A stretch of 64,000 bases of DNA from assembly GCF_030272615.1 (NCBI RefSeq), contig NC_081409.1, forward strand, positions 616,388,755 through 616,452,754, read 5' to 3'. A program made the position numbers and the translations under genes. The notes beneath the pieces are model-generated. The model saw only the letters and a list, made by a program, of their open reading frames with translations. It was not told the DNA's origin and made no database searches. Positions 1 to 12,181 of this stretch are shown in pieces. How positions within the stretch are numbered: the stretch's first letter is position 1; each line of letters opens with the position of its first letter. The stretch comes from Cryptomeria japonica. Lineage: Eukaryota; Streptophyta; Pinopsida; Cupressales; Cupressaceae.

Positions 1-2679
1 GATACCTCATTATGGCATAAAAGGTTTTGTCATGTAAATTTTGATAATCTGATCAAAATAAGTAAGAAGCACCGAGTAAGAGGTCTACTGAGCCTGGAAA
101 AACCAGAAAATGCAATATGCCAAGGATGTCAGATGGGTAAGATGACAAGATCAAGCTTTACAAGTAACTCCTACACTTCTAAAGGAATTTTAGATCTTGT
201 ACACACTGATCTTTGTGGTCCTATGAAAGTTCAAAGTCATTATGGTGATAAATATTTCATATTAAGTGTGGATGATTATTTAAGAATGATGTCAGTTATG
301 TTTTTAAAAGAAAAATCAGAAGCTTTTCAAATGTTTAAATGGTACAAGGAAAGAGTTGAAAATGATACAGGAAGACAACTGAAATGTCTTAGATCTGATA
401 GAGGAGGAGAGTTCACTTCTGATGAATTTAACTTATTCTGCAATGATCATGGTATAAAAAGGCAAGTATCTGCACCAAGAACTCCACAACAAAATGGGAT
501 AGTTGAAAGAAGAAACAGATCAATTGTAGACTGTGCCAGAAGCCTGATGATAGAAAAGAGGGTACCTCAAACATTTTGGAGAGAAGCAATCAGCACTATA
601 GTTTACACCCTGAACTGAGTACAACTGAAGAAAGGAAATTTGAAGACACCATATGAAATTTGGTATGACAAGAAACCTAATGTGAGTTATTTTAAAATCT
701 TTGGAAGTAGATGTTATGTTCACAAAGATGACATAAATGGAAAGTTTGATCAGAAAAGCGAGGAAGGAACATTTCTTGGTTGTTCTTCTAGAAGTAAAGC
801 ATTTAAATGTCTGATCAAATCATCTAACAAAATAGTAGAAAGTGCAAATGTGAAAATTGATGAATTTGTAGAAAGAAATGATGAAGGAAATTCCAAAGAA
901 CTAGAAAATTATGAAGAATTTGTTTATGTTCAACCAAGAAACCCTACTGAGAAAGTTGCTAAAGAAAATGAAGATAATATCTAGTTACCGAGTGATGAAG
1001 AAGATCATACAGAGCCTACTGAGCCTATATTAGCCAAATATGTCTGAAGAAATCATGCATCAAGTCATATTATAGGAGATAAGGATGATCCAGTGATGAC
1101 AAGGAACAAACTGAGACAGAACACATGTCTGATATCTGAATTTGAATCGAGAATAGTAAAAGAGGCATTTAACAATGAAGATTAGGTAAATGCTATGACA
1201 AAAGAGATTGATCAAATCAAGAGGAATGAAACATGGACATTGGTCCCAAGACCAAAAGAGAAAAATGTAATCACTACAAAGTGGATTTTCATAAACAAGC
1301 TAAATGAAAAAGGTGAGGTCATTCGGAATAAAGCAAGACTAGTTTGCAAAGGTTATGCTCAAGAAGAAGCAATTGATTATGGTGAGACTTTTGCACCTAT
1401 GTCTAGACTTGAGGGAGTGAGAACATTGTTGGCATATGCTGCTTTCAAAAATTTCAAGGTATATCAAATGGATGTTAAATCTGCATTTTTGAATGGTATA
1501 CTAGAAGAAGTTTATACTGAACAACCTGAAGGATTTGTTGAAGACAAGAATAAAGATCAGGTATGTAAATTGAACAAAGCTTTATATGGTCTGAAACAAG
1601 CACCTAGAGCATGGTATGAAAGACTACACTCTTATTTGATCAAGATTGGATTTATAAGGACAAGTGAAAACAACAATATGTACATGAAAAATGATGAGGA
1701 CAATGGAATATTGATCTTAGCCATATTTGTTGATGATATTATTTTTTGTGGAAATGATTCTTTATGCAAGAACTTTGGAAATGAAATGTGCAAATAATTT
1801 GAGATGTCATTAATCGGTGAAATAAAGTATTTTATAGGTTTACAAATACTGCAAATGAAAGATGAGATTTTCATTACTCAATCCAAGTACATAAAGGAAA
1901 TCTTGAAGAAATTTGGAATGGAGGATTCTAAACCTATAAGTACTCATATGACTACTAACTGTAAACTATCAAAGAATGATGAATTTGCATCTGTTGATGA
2001 GACACTTTACCGATCTATGATTGGAAAGCTACAATATGTTGTTCATAGCAGGTTGGATATAGCACATGCAGTAGGAATAGTTGCAAGATTTTCTGTGGAT
2101 CCCAAAGAAACCCATATGACAACAATCAAGAGAATTTTCAGATACCTGAGAGGCACTGAAGACTATGGCTTAGTATATGACAAGAGGAATGATTTTGATT
2201 TAAAATTTTATACTGATGCTGACTGGGTGGGAAACATTGATGATAGGAAAAGCACAAGTGGTGGAGCTTTCTTTTTGGGAGATACACTAGTAAGTTGGCT
2301 TAGCAAGAAGCAAGGATGCATTTCACAGTCAATGGTTGAAGCTGAATATGTCATTGCAGCATTGAATTGTACCAATATAGCATGGATCAAGCAACTATTA
2401 GAAGGTATAAGTGAGAAAGTTACTGAGCCAGTAACTATATTCTGTGATAATACTAGTACCATTAACATTTCAAAGAATCCGGTAATGCACTCTAAGACAA
2501 AGCATATCTCTATAAAGTATCATTATCTTAGAGAAGAAGTTCAAGAGAAGAAAGTTGTGCTAGAATATATCATTTCAAAGGAGCAAATAATAGACATCTT
2601 CACAAAGCCACTGCCAAGGGACACTTTTGAGTATCTCAAAAGCAAGTTAGGGGTCCTACCCCTATCTTCTACTCACTGA
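1..2679 (+). pseudogene. copia pol polyprotein (integrase, RT, RNase H), element F
   Basis: One continuous reading frame from base 1 encodes the gag-pre-integrase zinc region (HKRFCH...CQGCQMGK), integrase with all three acidic residues (HTDLCGP, RSDRGGEF, QQNGIVERRN), reverse transcriptase with FVDDIIF near 1727-1747, and RNase H with YTDADWVGN and EAEYV. It would copy and integrate the element. Five in-frame stops break it, at 616, 982, 1045, 1183 and 1795, and I see no frameshift. Each stop is one C-to-T or G-to-A change from a sense codon expected there (for example CGA, CAG, TGG or CAA), which fits cytosine deamination. The normal terminator is at 2677-2679. The 5' end, including protease and gag, is outside the window. 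Confidence 0.9.
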
Positions 2680-3125
2680 CAGAGTTCGGTGAAAGCATCA
2701 ATTCGATGACTCTATAGAATATTATTTGTGGATTGATGTTGATTTACGCACTTTAGGAGGTTTTCTAAAGGTGTGTAGGAAATAGTGAATAGAGACAAGT
2801 TGCTTTGACCAAGACTGAGATGATACATGCGTAACACAACAAGGAAACTACTTCACAAAGGAAGAAATCATGAATTAGTTTTTTTTCTTTTCGGCATTGT
2901 TGTCAAAGGGGGAGAAGACTAAATGGAGAAAACTAAATGGAGAAGACTAAATGGAGAAAATAACAGAAGACTAATGACAGGGGGAGAAGACTTCAGGAGA
3001 AGGTTTAAATAGCTCAAGGATAATAGAAGAAGTCTAACAACAATCTGAATCCGAATCAGTTGGAACAAATCAAGTTGGTATTGCCATTTAAAGTTGGTTT
3101 TGCCATCAATGCCAAAGGGGGAGAT
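2680..3125 (+). other. F 3' untranslated region with short tandem repeat and polypurine tract
   Basis: This segment joins the pol stop to the LTR. A short unit close to AAATGGAGAAGACT is repeated about four times around 2910-2960, with further GGGGAGAAG motifs. The polypurine tract AAAGGGGGAGA (3114-3124) sits just before the LTR start, as expected for plus-strand priming. Confidence 0.75.
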
Positions 3126-3904
3126 TGTTGGCATTTCAATAGAAAAGAGATTGTTGACATTTCAATAAGGATATCGAGAAGGTTGTTTGAGATTATTGAT
3201 ATAACTAAGAAGGATGATTACTATCTTAATAATATTATTTTGTCATTGATGTCAAGAAATTGATTTTCTGATTCAGTATGATGTTGCCATATCTTGAGAA
3301 GTATGTTTTGATGAGTATTAAGAGGTCGGTAAGTGACACAGAAAGAATGTGATAATAAAGGGGAGAAATAAGTTATTCAATGGGCAACTATTACTGAGTT
3401 AGACAATGATGAGATCATGTTGTTTTGATTGTTTTGATATCCTACATATGTTGTTGATTATAAGTTTAATACTGTATTATGTCACCGAGCAAAGAACCTA
3501 TTCGGTAAACCCTAAGGTTATCGATATCAGTTAAAGAAGGCATAATGTTAACTGAGTGAAGTTCAGTATTAACCGAGTAACAAACGAGTTTTAATAGATC
3601 ACATTGGATGAATAAAAGCATTATTTAATGGAGGATGCTGATGAGATGGAGTTGATCAGATGATTGGCATGTCATGCAAGAAGTTTGTTAAGAATCAACG
3701 ACATGGAAAATACAAGAGGAAGATCTACAACACAGATTGAACTGCAATAACCTAGCACAAGTTCCTAGGAAGGAATGCAAGTTCCAAGGCGAGGTAAAAC
3801 ATTTTCAGATTGAAGGATACATTGAACCTAGTCAAGTTTGATGATCTGATGGCTAAGATTGATCATGGGAAATGTGATCAAGGAGATTAAGTGGTTAGAA
3901 ATTG

Positions 3905-3914
3905 TTTATAAATA
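3905..3914 (+). promoter_or_regulatory. TATA box of F LTR
   Basis: TTTATAAATA lies about 780 bp into the LTR, where the U3/R boundary is plausible. The call rests on sequence match only. Confidence 0.4.
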
Positions 3915-4452
3915 AGGAATTGTTGATAAACAATATATGCGGGCAAATGTATGCACAATGATGCTACAGTAATGTTTACCAAGCACAGAAGCTTGAAGAT
4001 CTGATTAAAGAACAGATTGAGAAGCCCAACAAGCCCAACAAGGGACAAGATAAGTCTTATGCCAAGATTGTTTTGAGCAAATAGAATCTGCTTTAGCATT
4101 TTAGATGTGAAGTTGCAAATTTAATTTATTACTATTATTTATTTTGTAAGTGACAGGAAATCTCTTAACCGAGTGGACTTAACAATCTTATTTGTAAACC
4201 CTCTAGCAAGGTAACATTCTAAATGAGTGTTTGAAATCCTTTGACAAGGTCACTTCTAACAAAGTGCAAGACTCTAACAAGTCTGAGGGAAATCCCTTAA
4301 ATGGGTCACATCTAGCAATGTGTTTGTAATCTTTAATAGGATTAGCTTTTAACTGAGAATACTCTAGAAGGGTATATTTCTTAGTGGGTCCAAAATCCCA
4401 CAGTGGTTTTTCCCTATTTGGGTTTCCACGTTAAATCTGGTGTTGTATGTGC

Positions 4453-4461
4453 TGTGATGTT
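4453..4461. repeat. Target-site duplication of LINE A (left copy)
   Basis: TGTGATGTT here is repeated at 12,173-12,181. With two more bases upstream the match is 10 of 11. The two copies bracket LINE A, and removing the LINE rejoins the F LTR. Confidence 0.75.
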
Positions 4462-4627
4462 TTTGATTAAGGAAAAAGAAGGTTTTGAAGGGGCCCCGAA
4501 ACCCTTTACAAGCAGAACTTAAACAACAAAGCTATGAGAAACAGAAAAGAACAGAACCACAAGAAAACCAGTGAAAAACTGAAGAAAACCCAAAAAAGCC
4601 CCATAAAGCCAGCAGGCCTTCCAGCAT
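4462..4627 (-). other. LINE A 3' untranslated tail with GC-rich hairpin
   Basis: Bases 4481-4503 form a near-palindrome running from GGTTTTGAAGGGG to CCCCGAAACC. LINE B has the equivalent at 21,948-21,970, also about 20 bases from its 3' end. A conserved 3' stem-loop is expected where a LINE reverse transcriptase recognises its own RNA. Confidence 0.55.
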
Positions 4628-6162
4628 TCAGATTTTTTCCAGGGCTTTAGCCAGGGTGTTGCTGATTTCATACAACTCTTTGATGTTGTCTTTGAAGTTA
4701 GGGGGATCCTTTACTGAAGCAACCACAACTTTCTTGATACTGGCCCTGGTTCTCTTTGCTGTACCGCCCACCGGAGTAGCATCACTGCTTCCAGTCTGGA
4801 TGGTCTCTTCCTCCAGGTCAAGATCCATGACCGGATTTGGAGTGCATGTATGATCAATGACCTTGGCGATGTCCTCTAGGTTTTTAGTGACAACAGAGAG
4901 GATACTTGGGATAACTCCCATAAGATTTTTCATCGCTTCTTTTCCCTCTTCTAGTGATTTTACCTTATTCTCCATTTCCAATTAATCTGCTCTCTGTTTT
5001 CATCCTCCCTCTTTTCATCTATGTTTATCCCTTTCTTATCTAGGTTTTTTAGGGTCTCGTAGGTCCATCTATCAAAATCCATTCTAGCCTCAAAGAGCTT
5101 CTTGAGGTTATCCAGGATAAGCCCTTTACTAGCACTTTCCTTGTCCTTGCTATCCCTATCCTCAGTTAGGTCCTTCTCAGTGTCTTTGTTCATTTCCTTC
5201 TCAGAATTCACACCGGTTTCCTTGTTGTCCTTGGGTTCCGCTTCTTCCATCAGATGGCTATTGTCCTTACCAGGGCAATCGCTGACGGTAGGGCTTTCTT
5301 GACCAGGCTCATTATTGCCACTTTCTTCCTCGTTACCCAGCTCCTCGTCTTTCCAGCTATCTTCACCATTGGAGTCGTCCATCTCCATTCCGCTGCTTTC
5401 CTTCACAATGTCCTCTATTTCCAACCTAGGGACGCTTTTCCTTTTTTTGCTGGAGGATGCCTTCTCCTTGCTATTTTCTCCCTCTTCCATATTTCTCTTG
5501 CCTAGAGAGGCAGAAATCCTCTTATTTTCTAGCAGGGTGAGGGATTTGCAATGCTCATAGATGAGCAACAGAAGCCCACAGTGGAGAATCGGGCTGGAAG
5601 GGTTATTCCTATGTTTGTTGAGGGACCTGGAGAGGGACCGAAAAAGGTAGTAGGGCAGGGATACCTTTTTGTCATGTCTGAAATGGTTTAAGAGCACGAA
5701 GTGGTAGGTGTGGGCCCTAGAGAAATGACCTTCAACCATGATGTACTCCATAATTGCGTTCAAAACCTAGCCCCACAACTTCTTGATGTTTGTAGCCTCA
5801 TAGTAGCCCCCAGTAGCCTTGCCAATTTTGGCCCTCTCTTTCTCTTTTCGCGGGAACGGGTTAACTGCGTTGTTGGAGACTTTAAGGTCTCAAAAGAAAT
5901 TAAGCCCAATGTGGGGCATTCCGGTCACAGTGGAAATGAGCCCAGCATCCAGCTTAAACTTAACTCCATAAAGTTTAAAAGAGCCATTAGACAAATTTTC
6001 GGAAATCTTGGAAACGACTAAGTTAACCCTACCTTTGTCATAGTCCTCAAGTTTCTCCATGAAGCTGGTAAGAGATCCCTTCTCCAATTTCGCCCAAACT
6101 TTTGGCATCGCTTTCCAAGTCGACGTATTGTCTGGTTCTTCTCGCCTTAGGTCTCCTCCCAT
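4628..6162 (-). pseudogene. LINE A ORF3: uncharacterised globular domain plus charged/coiled tail
   Basis: About 510 codons start at ATG 6162, about 180 bp after the end of ORF2. The N-terminal half contains FMEKLEDYDKG, a conserved TGMPHIGLNFF region, and the best-conserved block IMEYIMVEGHFSRAHTYHF, LLNHFRHDKK, LPYYLFRSL and ILHCGLLLLIYEHC. The middle is very acidic and Lys/Glu-rich (LGNEEESGNNEP and similar). The C-terminal part (MENKVKSLEEG onward) looks coiled-coil. The first two long segments share a frame, broken by stops near 5,890 and 5,766; a one-base shift lies near 4,980. Homologues follow the RNase H domain of LINE B (23,767-22,207) and LINE C (62,685 onward). I cannot name the family. 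It has no visible catalytic motif and could be a structural or accessory protein of the LINE particle. Confidence 0.7.
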
Positions 6163-6340
6163 CTTCGGATACAGGCTATCTGCTCTGTTTCTCTACAAAT
6201 TATAACCTTCTTTCCCGATGTTGCTCAATTTTTTGAACTGAGTAACCCACAAAGTGTGCGGAAATTTATTAGAGATAATAGGAGATCTGCTGCAGTGCCA
6301 GGTAATGATGGCCTTTCTAGCAAGGCATAAATGATGCTTT

Positions 6341-9300
6341 TTACTTGTCATGATTAAATTGTCCTTCTCTCCCCATATAACAGTCCTTTCTAATGAACTC
6401 TTTGATATTTAAATTGAGATCCTCCTCGTGCCAAATCATTTGGGAGTCAGAGTTAAATCTAGTATTCACTAAGCAATCCGCAACGCTGTTTTGCTCTCTG
6501 AAGGCATGTTGTATAATAATTTCTTTGAAATTGGCAATGATCTCCCTAGCTTTCATGATGATATTTTCAATAGACCAGGAAGGCTTCGTTTCCCCCTTTA
6601 GGCATTTTATAATATTAAGTGAATCTCCCTCAAGCCATATTTTATCATAATTTAGATTTTTGGCTATAATTAAGGTATTCAAGGCGGCAGAGGCTTCAGC
6701 AAAATGGCTAGTTTGATTCCCCAGAGGACCAACCACCACCTTAAGACAACTTCTAGCAAAATTCCTGACAATGCCTCCATATCCAGCTTTACCTAGATTC
6801 CCTTTAGAGGCCCCATCAAAGTTAGCCTTAATCCATCCCTATGGGGGGAAACACTAGACTAGACCTTCTCTTCCAGTCTCCTTGCTAGTAGTAGTGGTAG
6901 AAATGTTCCACCTATCTTTAAAATCATATTTGGGAGCAGGTACCTGATCAGTGTAGTAGAGACATTCAAAAATACTCCTAAAGATTTTATCTGCAACCAC
7001 CTCTGGAATAGCCCTTTTATCCCTAAACATCCTGTTGTTGCGCTCTTTCCAGATATTCCAGATAACAATCAGAAGAGTAAGTTTCCAAGTCTCCACAATT
7101 TTAGGATTAGAATCAAGGCAATGCCATTGAAGCTGGGTGTCACCAAGAGAGTTCAGGAAGACCCAACTCAGGTTCCACCTGGTAAGGATGATTTTCCAGA
7201 TATCCTGGCTAAAAGTGCATTGATTGAGAATATGGCAAGTTGTCTCTTCTTCCTTGCAGCTAAGAGAACACCTATTAGGAAAAATAATGCCTCTTTTATG
7301 AAGATTGTCCATGGTTAATACCTTACTTTGGATGAAAATCTAGAAGAAGATATTGACATTAGGAACTAACTTCTTGTTCTAGACTTTAGCCCAGATGGGA
7401 ATTTCTTCCACCGGGACATTGTGTATAGCCACAACAGAGGAAACAGATTATTTCCCATCCAAAGTTTCCCTCCATATCAATCTGTCTTCTTTGTTGTCTC
7501 TAGGGATTTTAGCAGAGAGAGAAATTTGAAGGAACTTGAGTTCCGGACATTGCTGGCTAAAATCAATCCATTTCCCATTTCTCTAGTAATCCCTTACCAT
7601 TTCTCCATACCTACTTTTGAGTCAGTCTTTCCAATCTTTAAGGATTGGGATTTCCTCCAGAGGTTTGTCCAGGATCCATCTATCTTCCCAAAAACTTATT
7701 CTCCTCCCATCTCCAAGGTTCCAAGTTCTCCTAGTAGCAGCCTAGCTTTTAGTTGATTGCACAACATTCCATATGGCGGATCCTTCAACATTAAAAGAGT
7801 TGTCAAAGAATTCTTCCTCAGAAGGTTGCATATAGAGATATTTGTTTTTCTAGATAGAGTTCCATTCTCTTTCCTCCCCTTTGAATCTCCATATTTGTTT
7901 GGCTAATAAAGCTTTATTCATAGAACCAATGTTCCTTAAGCCCAGCCCACCTGAGGCCTTAGGGGAACAAATTTTATTCCAGGCAATAAGGGGAATTCTA
8001 TTTTTAACTTCCACTCCCAACCAAAGGAACTTTTTTTGGATTTTTTCAATGGCTTCCGCAAACTTAGAGGGGATTTTGAACAAGCTAAGAGCATACACAG
8101 GAAGATTTTGGAGAGTGGCTTTTAGTAGAGTGATTTTACCTACTTGACTTAGGACAAACCCTTTCCAGCCAACAAGTTTCAAGTTAATTCTGTCAATTAG
8201 CTTGTTCCAGAAGGAATCCTCAGGCTTGAGACACAGAGGAAGCCCCAAATAGGTAGAGGGAAACTCAGAGATGTTGCAGCCAAGAATCCTGCCAATCCTT
8301 TGTTGCCTTTGGACCGGGGTATTGATGAAAAACAAAGAGCTTTTATCCCAATTGATTTTTTGGCCAGAGGCAGATTCATAGGTGTTCAGGATAATCTTCA
8401 TATTTTTAGCTTCCAAGATGGTGGCTTCTCCCATAGTGATAGAGTCATCAACAAATTGTTCATGAGAGCAGACAACATTGGATGAAGAAGGTTTTAGACC
8501 CTTAAGATTGCCATCTTCCACATTTTAAAGGATGAATCTACCCAGGCATTTAGCAAGAATGGTGAATAGGATAGGGGATATGGGGTCCCCCTGTCTGAGA
8601 CCTCTAGAGCTTTTGAAAAAACTGGATGGGGAGCCATTGACAATAACAGTAGAGGAGGAGGTTTCCATGAGTTGAGAGCAGAGCTGAATAACTTTGTCAC
8701 CAAAACCAAACACTTTCATGATCCTAAGGAGAAACTGCCAGTTCACTCTATCAAAAGCTTTAGCCATATCTAACTTTAGGAAGAATCCCTGGTTATTCAC
8801 CACTTTCAGGGAGTGGATATTTTCATGAACGGAAATAATGGAGTCCAAAATCTATCTTCTGGGGACAAAACCATTTTGTTGGACAGATATAATCCTTGGA
8901 ATAATTTCCAATAACCTGGAAGTCAGAACCTTGGATAAGATCTTGTAGACAAAGTTACACAAGCTGATGGGTCTAAACTTGTTAAGAGAATTAGCTCCGA
9001 GGATCTTTGGGATAAGGACAATGAAGGTGGCGTTCAGTTCCTTTAGAAGTCTTCTAGAGCCAAAGAATTCCTTGACACCATTGCATATGTCAGCCTCCAC
9101 TATGTGCCAGAAATTTTGGAAGAAAAACATGGGGAAGCCATTCGGACTAGGGGATTTACCACCCTGAAAGGAGAACACCGCCTTTCTGATTTCTAGATTA
9201 GAGGGAATACGGGATAAAAGGTGGTTGTCAACTTTCGACAGGATAGGAGAGATAGCTTGTAAAAGGGTGTTTTGCTTGCTAAAATCAAGGATATCCACAT

Positions 9301-10522
9301 CACCTAGCAGGGCGCTGAATTGCTCGAGAGTTTCCTTCCTAATGTCACAGTCCTTATTTAAGATGCCTTTATTTCAATTTAGTTTGGATATTTTGTTCGT
9401 TGCCCTATGCTTTAGAGCAGTTAAGTGAAAGAAGTGGGTATTTTTATTGCCTTCCTTTAGAAACAAGGCTTTGGATCCTTGTCTCTAGAAAGTCTCTTCA
9501 TTAGAAATGATGGAGTGGTATTTAGATAAAAGATCATTTTCAACCATCCTAAGATCTTCGGTCAACTCTACCTCTTGGATTCTGTCCTGAACATACTTTA
9601 TTTCAGCTTTGACTTGAATTTTGTTCTTGAATATGTCCCCAAAAAACTCTTTGTTCCAAGTTTTAATTTTGGCTTTTATGATGTTGAGCATTTTGGCAAT
9701 TCTATAAAGAGCCTTACCCTCCACTTCAGAGTTCCACCATTCAGCAATGCAAGCTTCCAGAGAAGGATGGGAGAGCCAAGCTTTTTCAAATCTGAAAGGG
9801 AAGTTTCTCTTTGCCGAAAAAGAGTTGGCAGTAAAGGAGATGGGGTAATGGTCTAAACCAACTTTGATAACAAAAGCAAGGGAACAACTATACTTAGAAA
9901 GCTAGTCAGGAGAAATTAAAGATCTATCAAGCTTGACTTGAATTAGATCAGCTTCGGTTCTTCTATTGGTCCAGGTGAAATTGATGCCCTAGAGATCCAC
10001 ATCAATGAGAGCTTGGTCATTAATGAAGTCCATGAGGTCTTGTTTCCCATCAAGTTGTAAAGGGATACCTCCCATCTTCTCTTCATCTTTGAGTGGGGTA
10101 TTGAAGTCTCCCATAATAATCCAGCTTTGATCAACAAACTAGAGTCTGTCAGCTGCAAGGCTTTTCCAATATTTAGCTCTCCCAGATTTGGTATCAGGCA
10201 CATAGACATTAGTTAACACCCAGACAAAGTTGTCCTTAATATGCTCAAGCTAAACAGAGATCCTATTAAAAGAAGAGATCATTTCCTTTCCAGTAATGGT
10301 TTTTTAGTTCCAAAAAATCACAATTCCTCCAGAAGCTCCCTCCGAGTTTGATCCTATGACTCCATTTTCTTTGAAAATTCTAATCTTTTCAACTTTTTCT
10401 TTAGACATCTTGGTTTCCTGAACAAGGACCACATCCAATTTATGATCTCTGATGATGTTTCGTAACACATCCTGCTTATGAGGGGCATTCAACCCCCTGA
10501 TATTCTAGGATATTATCTTCAT
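6341..10522 (-). pseudogene. LINE A ORF2: endonuclease, reverse transcriptase, RNase H
   Basis: The reading frame of 1,394 codons stays in one frame from ATG 10,522 to the stop near 6,341. The N-terminal AP-endonuclease-like domain shows KIIS-NIRGLN, VQETKM, IMGDFN, NFTWTN and LDHYPI. Reverse transcriptase covers about 9,300-8,100, with NGFVPRR, FLKLDMAKAFDRVNW, RGLRQGDPISPILF and the catalytic FVDD box. A CCHC-like zinc region follows at about 7,310-7,180 (NRCSLSCKEEETTCHILNQC), then RNase H at 6,760-6,450 (LEGDSLNIIKCL). About 17 in-frame stops are scattered through it, but I see no frameshift. Length and order fit plant L1-type ORF2. It is not functional as read. Confidence 0.88.
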
Positions 10523-10582
10523 ACCTTTAACTAGGTATAGGGTAGACTTGATGGAACACTGTGTTCCATCAGCACAGTTCTT

Positions 10583-12089
10583 CTAGCTTTCCTGTTCCCT
10601 TTGATGTTTTAGGGATGGCCTTCCCTGCTTTTTATTCTGACTTCCAACATCTTCCTTTTTCTTGATCTTGCCTATGGTTGAGATTCCTCCATTGAATTTC
10701 TCCTTGTTTGATTTTCCTTCTCTCAATCCGCATATCCATAGATTCCCATCCAGCAAATCCGCACTATGAGAAGGGGTTTTACAGAGGAGAGGCTTTGGGC
10801 TTCCATTAGTTAAAAGCAGTAAAGGCTCAGTATCAGAAGGGTCTTGAGCTTCATTAAAGTTTTCCTCAACCGGTTTTGAGAGAGATAGGGCTGGAATGGT
10901 CTCTTCCTTCTCCTAACTTGCTAATCTAGCCTCCTGGTCTGGAATGGATTCTTCCTTCTCCTGACTAACAGATCCAGTCTCCTGGTCCTCTAGGTTTTTT
11001 TATTGTTCAACTCAGTTCCTTGCTCTGCTTCTTTAGATCTTTCTGGTTGGTCATTGGAGCAAACACAATCTTTTTGGTCATTACTACTACTCCCATTCCT
11101 CTTGGCTTCATCATTTTGGTTACTCTTAGTTGTTGACAAGTCTCCTTTTTTATTTATCATTTGCCAGGTCTTTTTGTTCTTGTTGTTTCTATCAGTCTTG
11201 TTTTCCTCGTTTTTCCTAAGTGGACATGATTTGGCCCAATGCCTTGATTTTTTGCAGTGGAAACAAGCAAATGGTAGAGATTCATATTCAATAGCTTGGG
11301 ACCATTTTCCAAGTTTAGAGATAATGTCTATGGATTGAGGCATATCTGTCATTTGATTAACATTTATGTAGATGCGAGCAAAGACTAACCTTGATTTAGC
11401 CTCCGTCATCGGGTCGATCAACAAGATTTCTCTAAAGGATTTCACAATACCCTTGAAAACTTCCTCACTCCAGTGTTCCAATGGAAGACCTAGGAGGCAC
11501 CTCCAGATTGGCGTAGAAACAAAGAAGGATTCATTGAGGATGAGATTTGGGTCCCATTTTTGAAGAGCTAGGGATGACCTGCCAAACATCCAAGGGCCTT
11601 TGCAGAGAGCTTTATTCATGTCTTCTTCAGAGTTGAAAGTGAAGGTAAAAAACCCTCTAGGCAGTGCTACCACTTCCACTTGTCCTTTAACAAGCCATTT
11701 TCTCCTTATGAAGTTCCTAACATCATCAATGTTAGGCCTGAAGCCAAAGAATCATCCTACTAATGTCATAGAAAGGCTAGCAACAGTCATATCAACCACT
11801 TTGTCTGGAACAGAAATATAAAACTGTCCAGAGGTAGGGTCTGAAATGTTTGTTACTTCCGGGAGCCCAGATTTAACCAGCAGTTTCACTCCAAAGAGCG
11901 AAGACCATTTTTTTCCTTTAACTCTGTCGTGTGGGTCTCTGGGGTTTGAATCTTTATCCTCTCCTAGTTTTTCTTTTTCCTTGTCCTCTTCTGACCCTTG
12001 AGGTGCCTAACCCCCTGCCTGATCACTAGTTCTGATCCCAGAAAAACTACAATCTCTTGGAAATCTGTTGTTCCTAGGGATTCCGCCAT
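10583..12089 (-). pseudogene. LINE A ORF1: DUF4283-like RNA-binding protein with zinc knuckle
   Basis: ORF1 starts at ATG 12,089 (MAESLGTTDF), about 80 bp inside the LINE 5' end, and encodes roughly 500 residues. It contains the DUF4283-type region (FFTFTFNSEEDMNKAL, GPWMFG, WDPNL, LPLEHWSEEVFKGI) and a CCHC zinc knuckle, CFHCKKSRHWAKSC, near 11,270-11,230. A Lys/Asn/Gln-rich tail follows. One frameshift lies near 11,970, one in-frame stop near 11,750, and another shift in a poly-A run near 11,000. In plant LINEs this type of ORF1 coats the RNA. It ends just upstream of ORF2. Confidence 0.8.
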
Positions 12090-12172
12090 TTCCCAATTTG
12101 AAATTTGGGATTCTCGCTCCTTTTCGCTCCCATGCACTCGATTCCACCATTCATAGATTGACTTCAGATGGT

Positions 12173-12181
12173 TGTGATGTT
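12173..12181. repeat. Target-site duplication of LINE A (right copy)
   Basis: This TGTGATGTT matches 4,453-4,461 and marks the 5' boundary of LINE A. Confidence 0.75.

Larger units (their letters stand above)
3126..4461 (+). repeat. LTR of copia F, first segment
   Basis: The LTR begins TGTTGGCATTTC directly after the polypurine tract. It holds a plausible TATA box (TTTATAAATA, 3905-3914) and a TTTCCACG motif near 4424-4431, which also occurs in the LTRs of element H here. It breaks at the LINE A target site and continues at 12,182. Confidence 0.8.
4462..12172 (-). mobile_element. LINE A, nearly full-length plant LINE with three ORFs
   Basis: This 7.7 kb non-LTR retrotransposon is inserted antisense into the F LTR and flanked by a 9-11 bp duplication. 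In its own direction it contains ORF1 (12,089-10,583), ORF2 (10,522-6,341: endonuclease, reverse transcriptase, zinc-binding region, RNase H), ORF3 (6,162-4,628) and a short 3' tail with a GC-rich hairpin. There is no poly(A) tail; the 3' end is TTAATCAAA. LINEs B and C share ORF3, and B shares the 3' hairpin, so the three belong to one family or close relatives. ORF3 downstream of RNase H is not a usual LINE feature. Confidence 0.9.

Noticed and set aside
616-1797. Programmed readthrough or frameshifting in F pol
   Set aside because: Five scattered stops, all explained by transitions and none in a recoding context, indicate decay.
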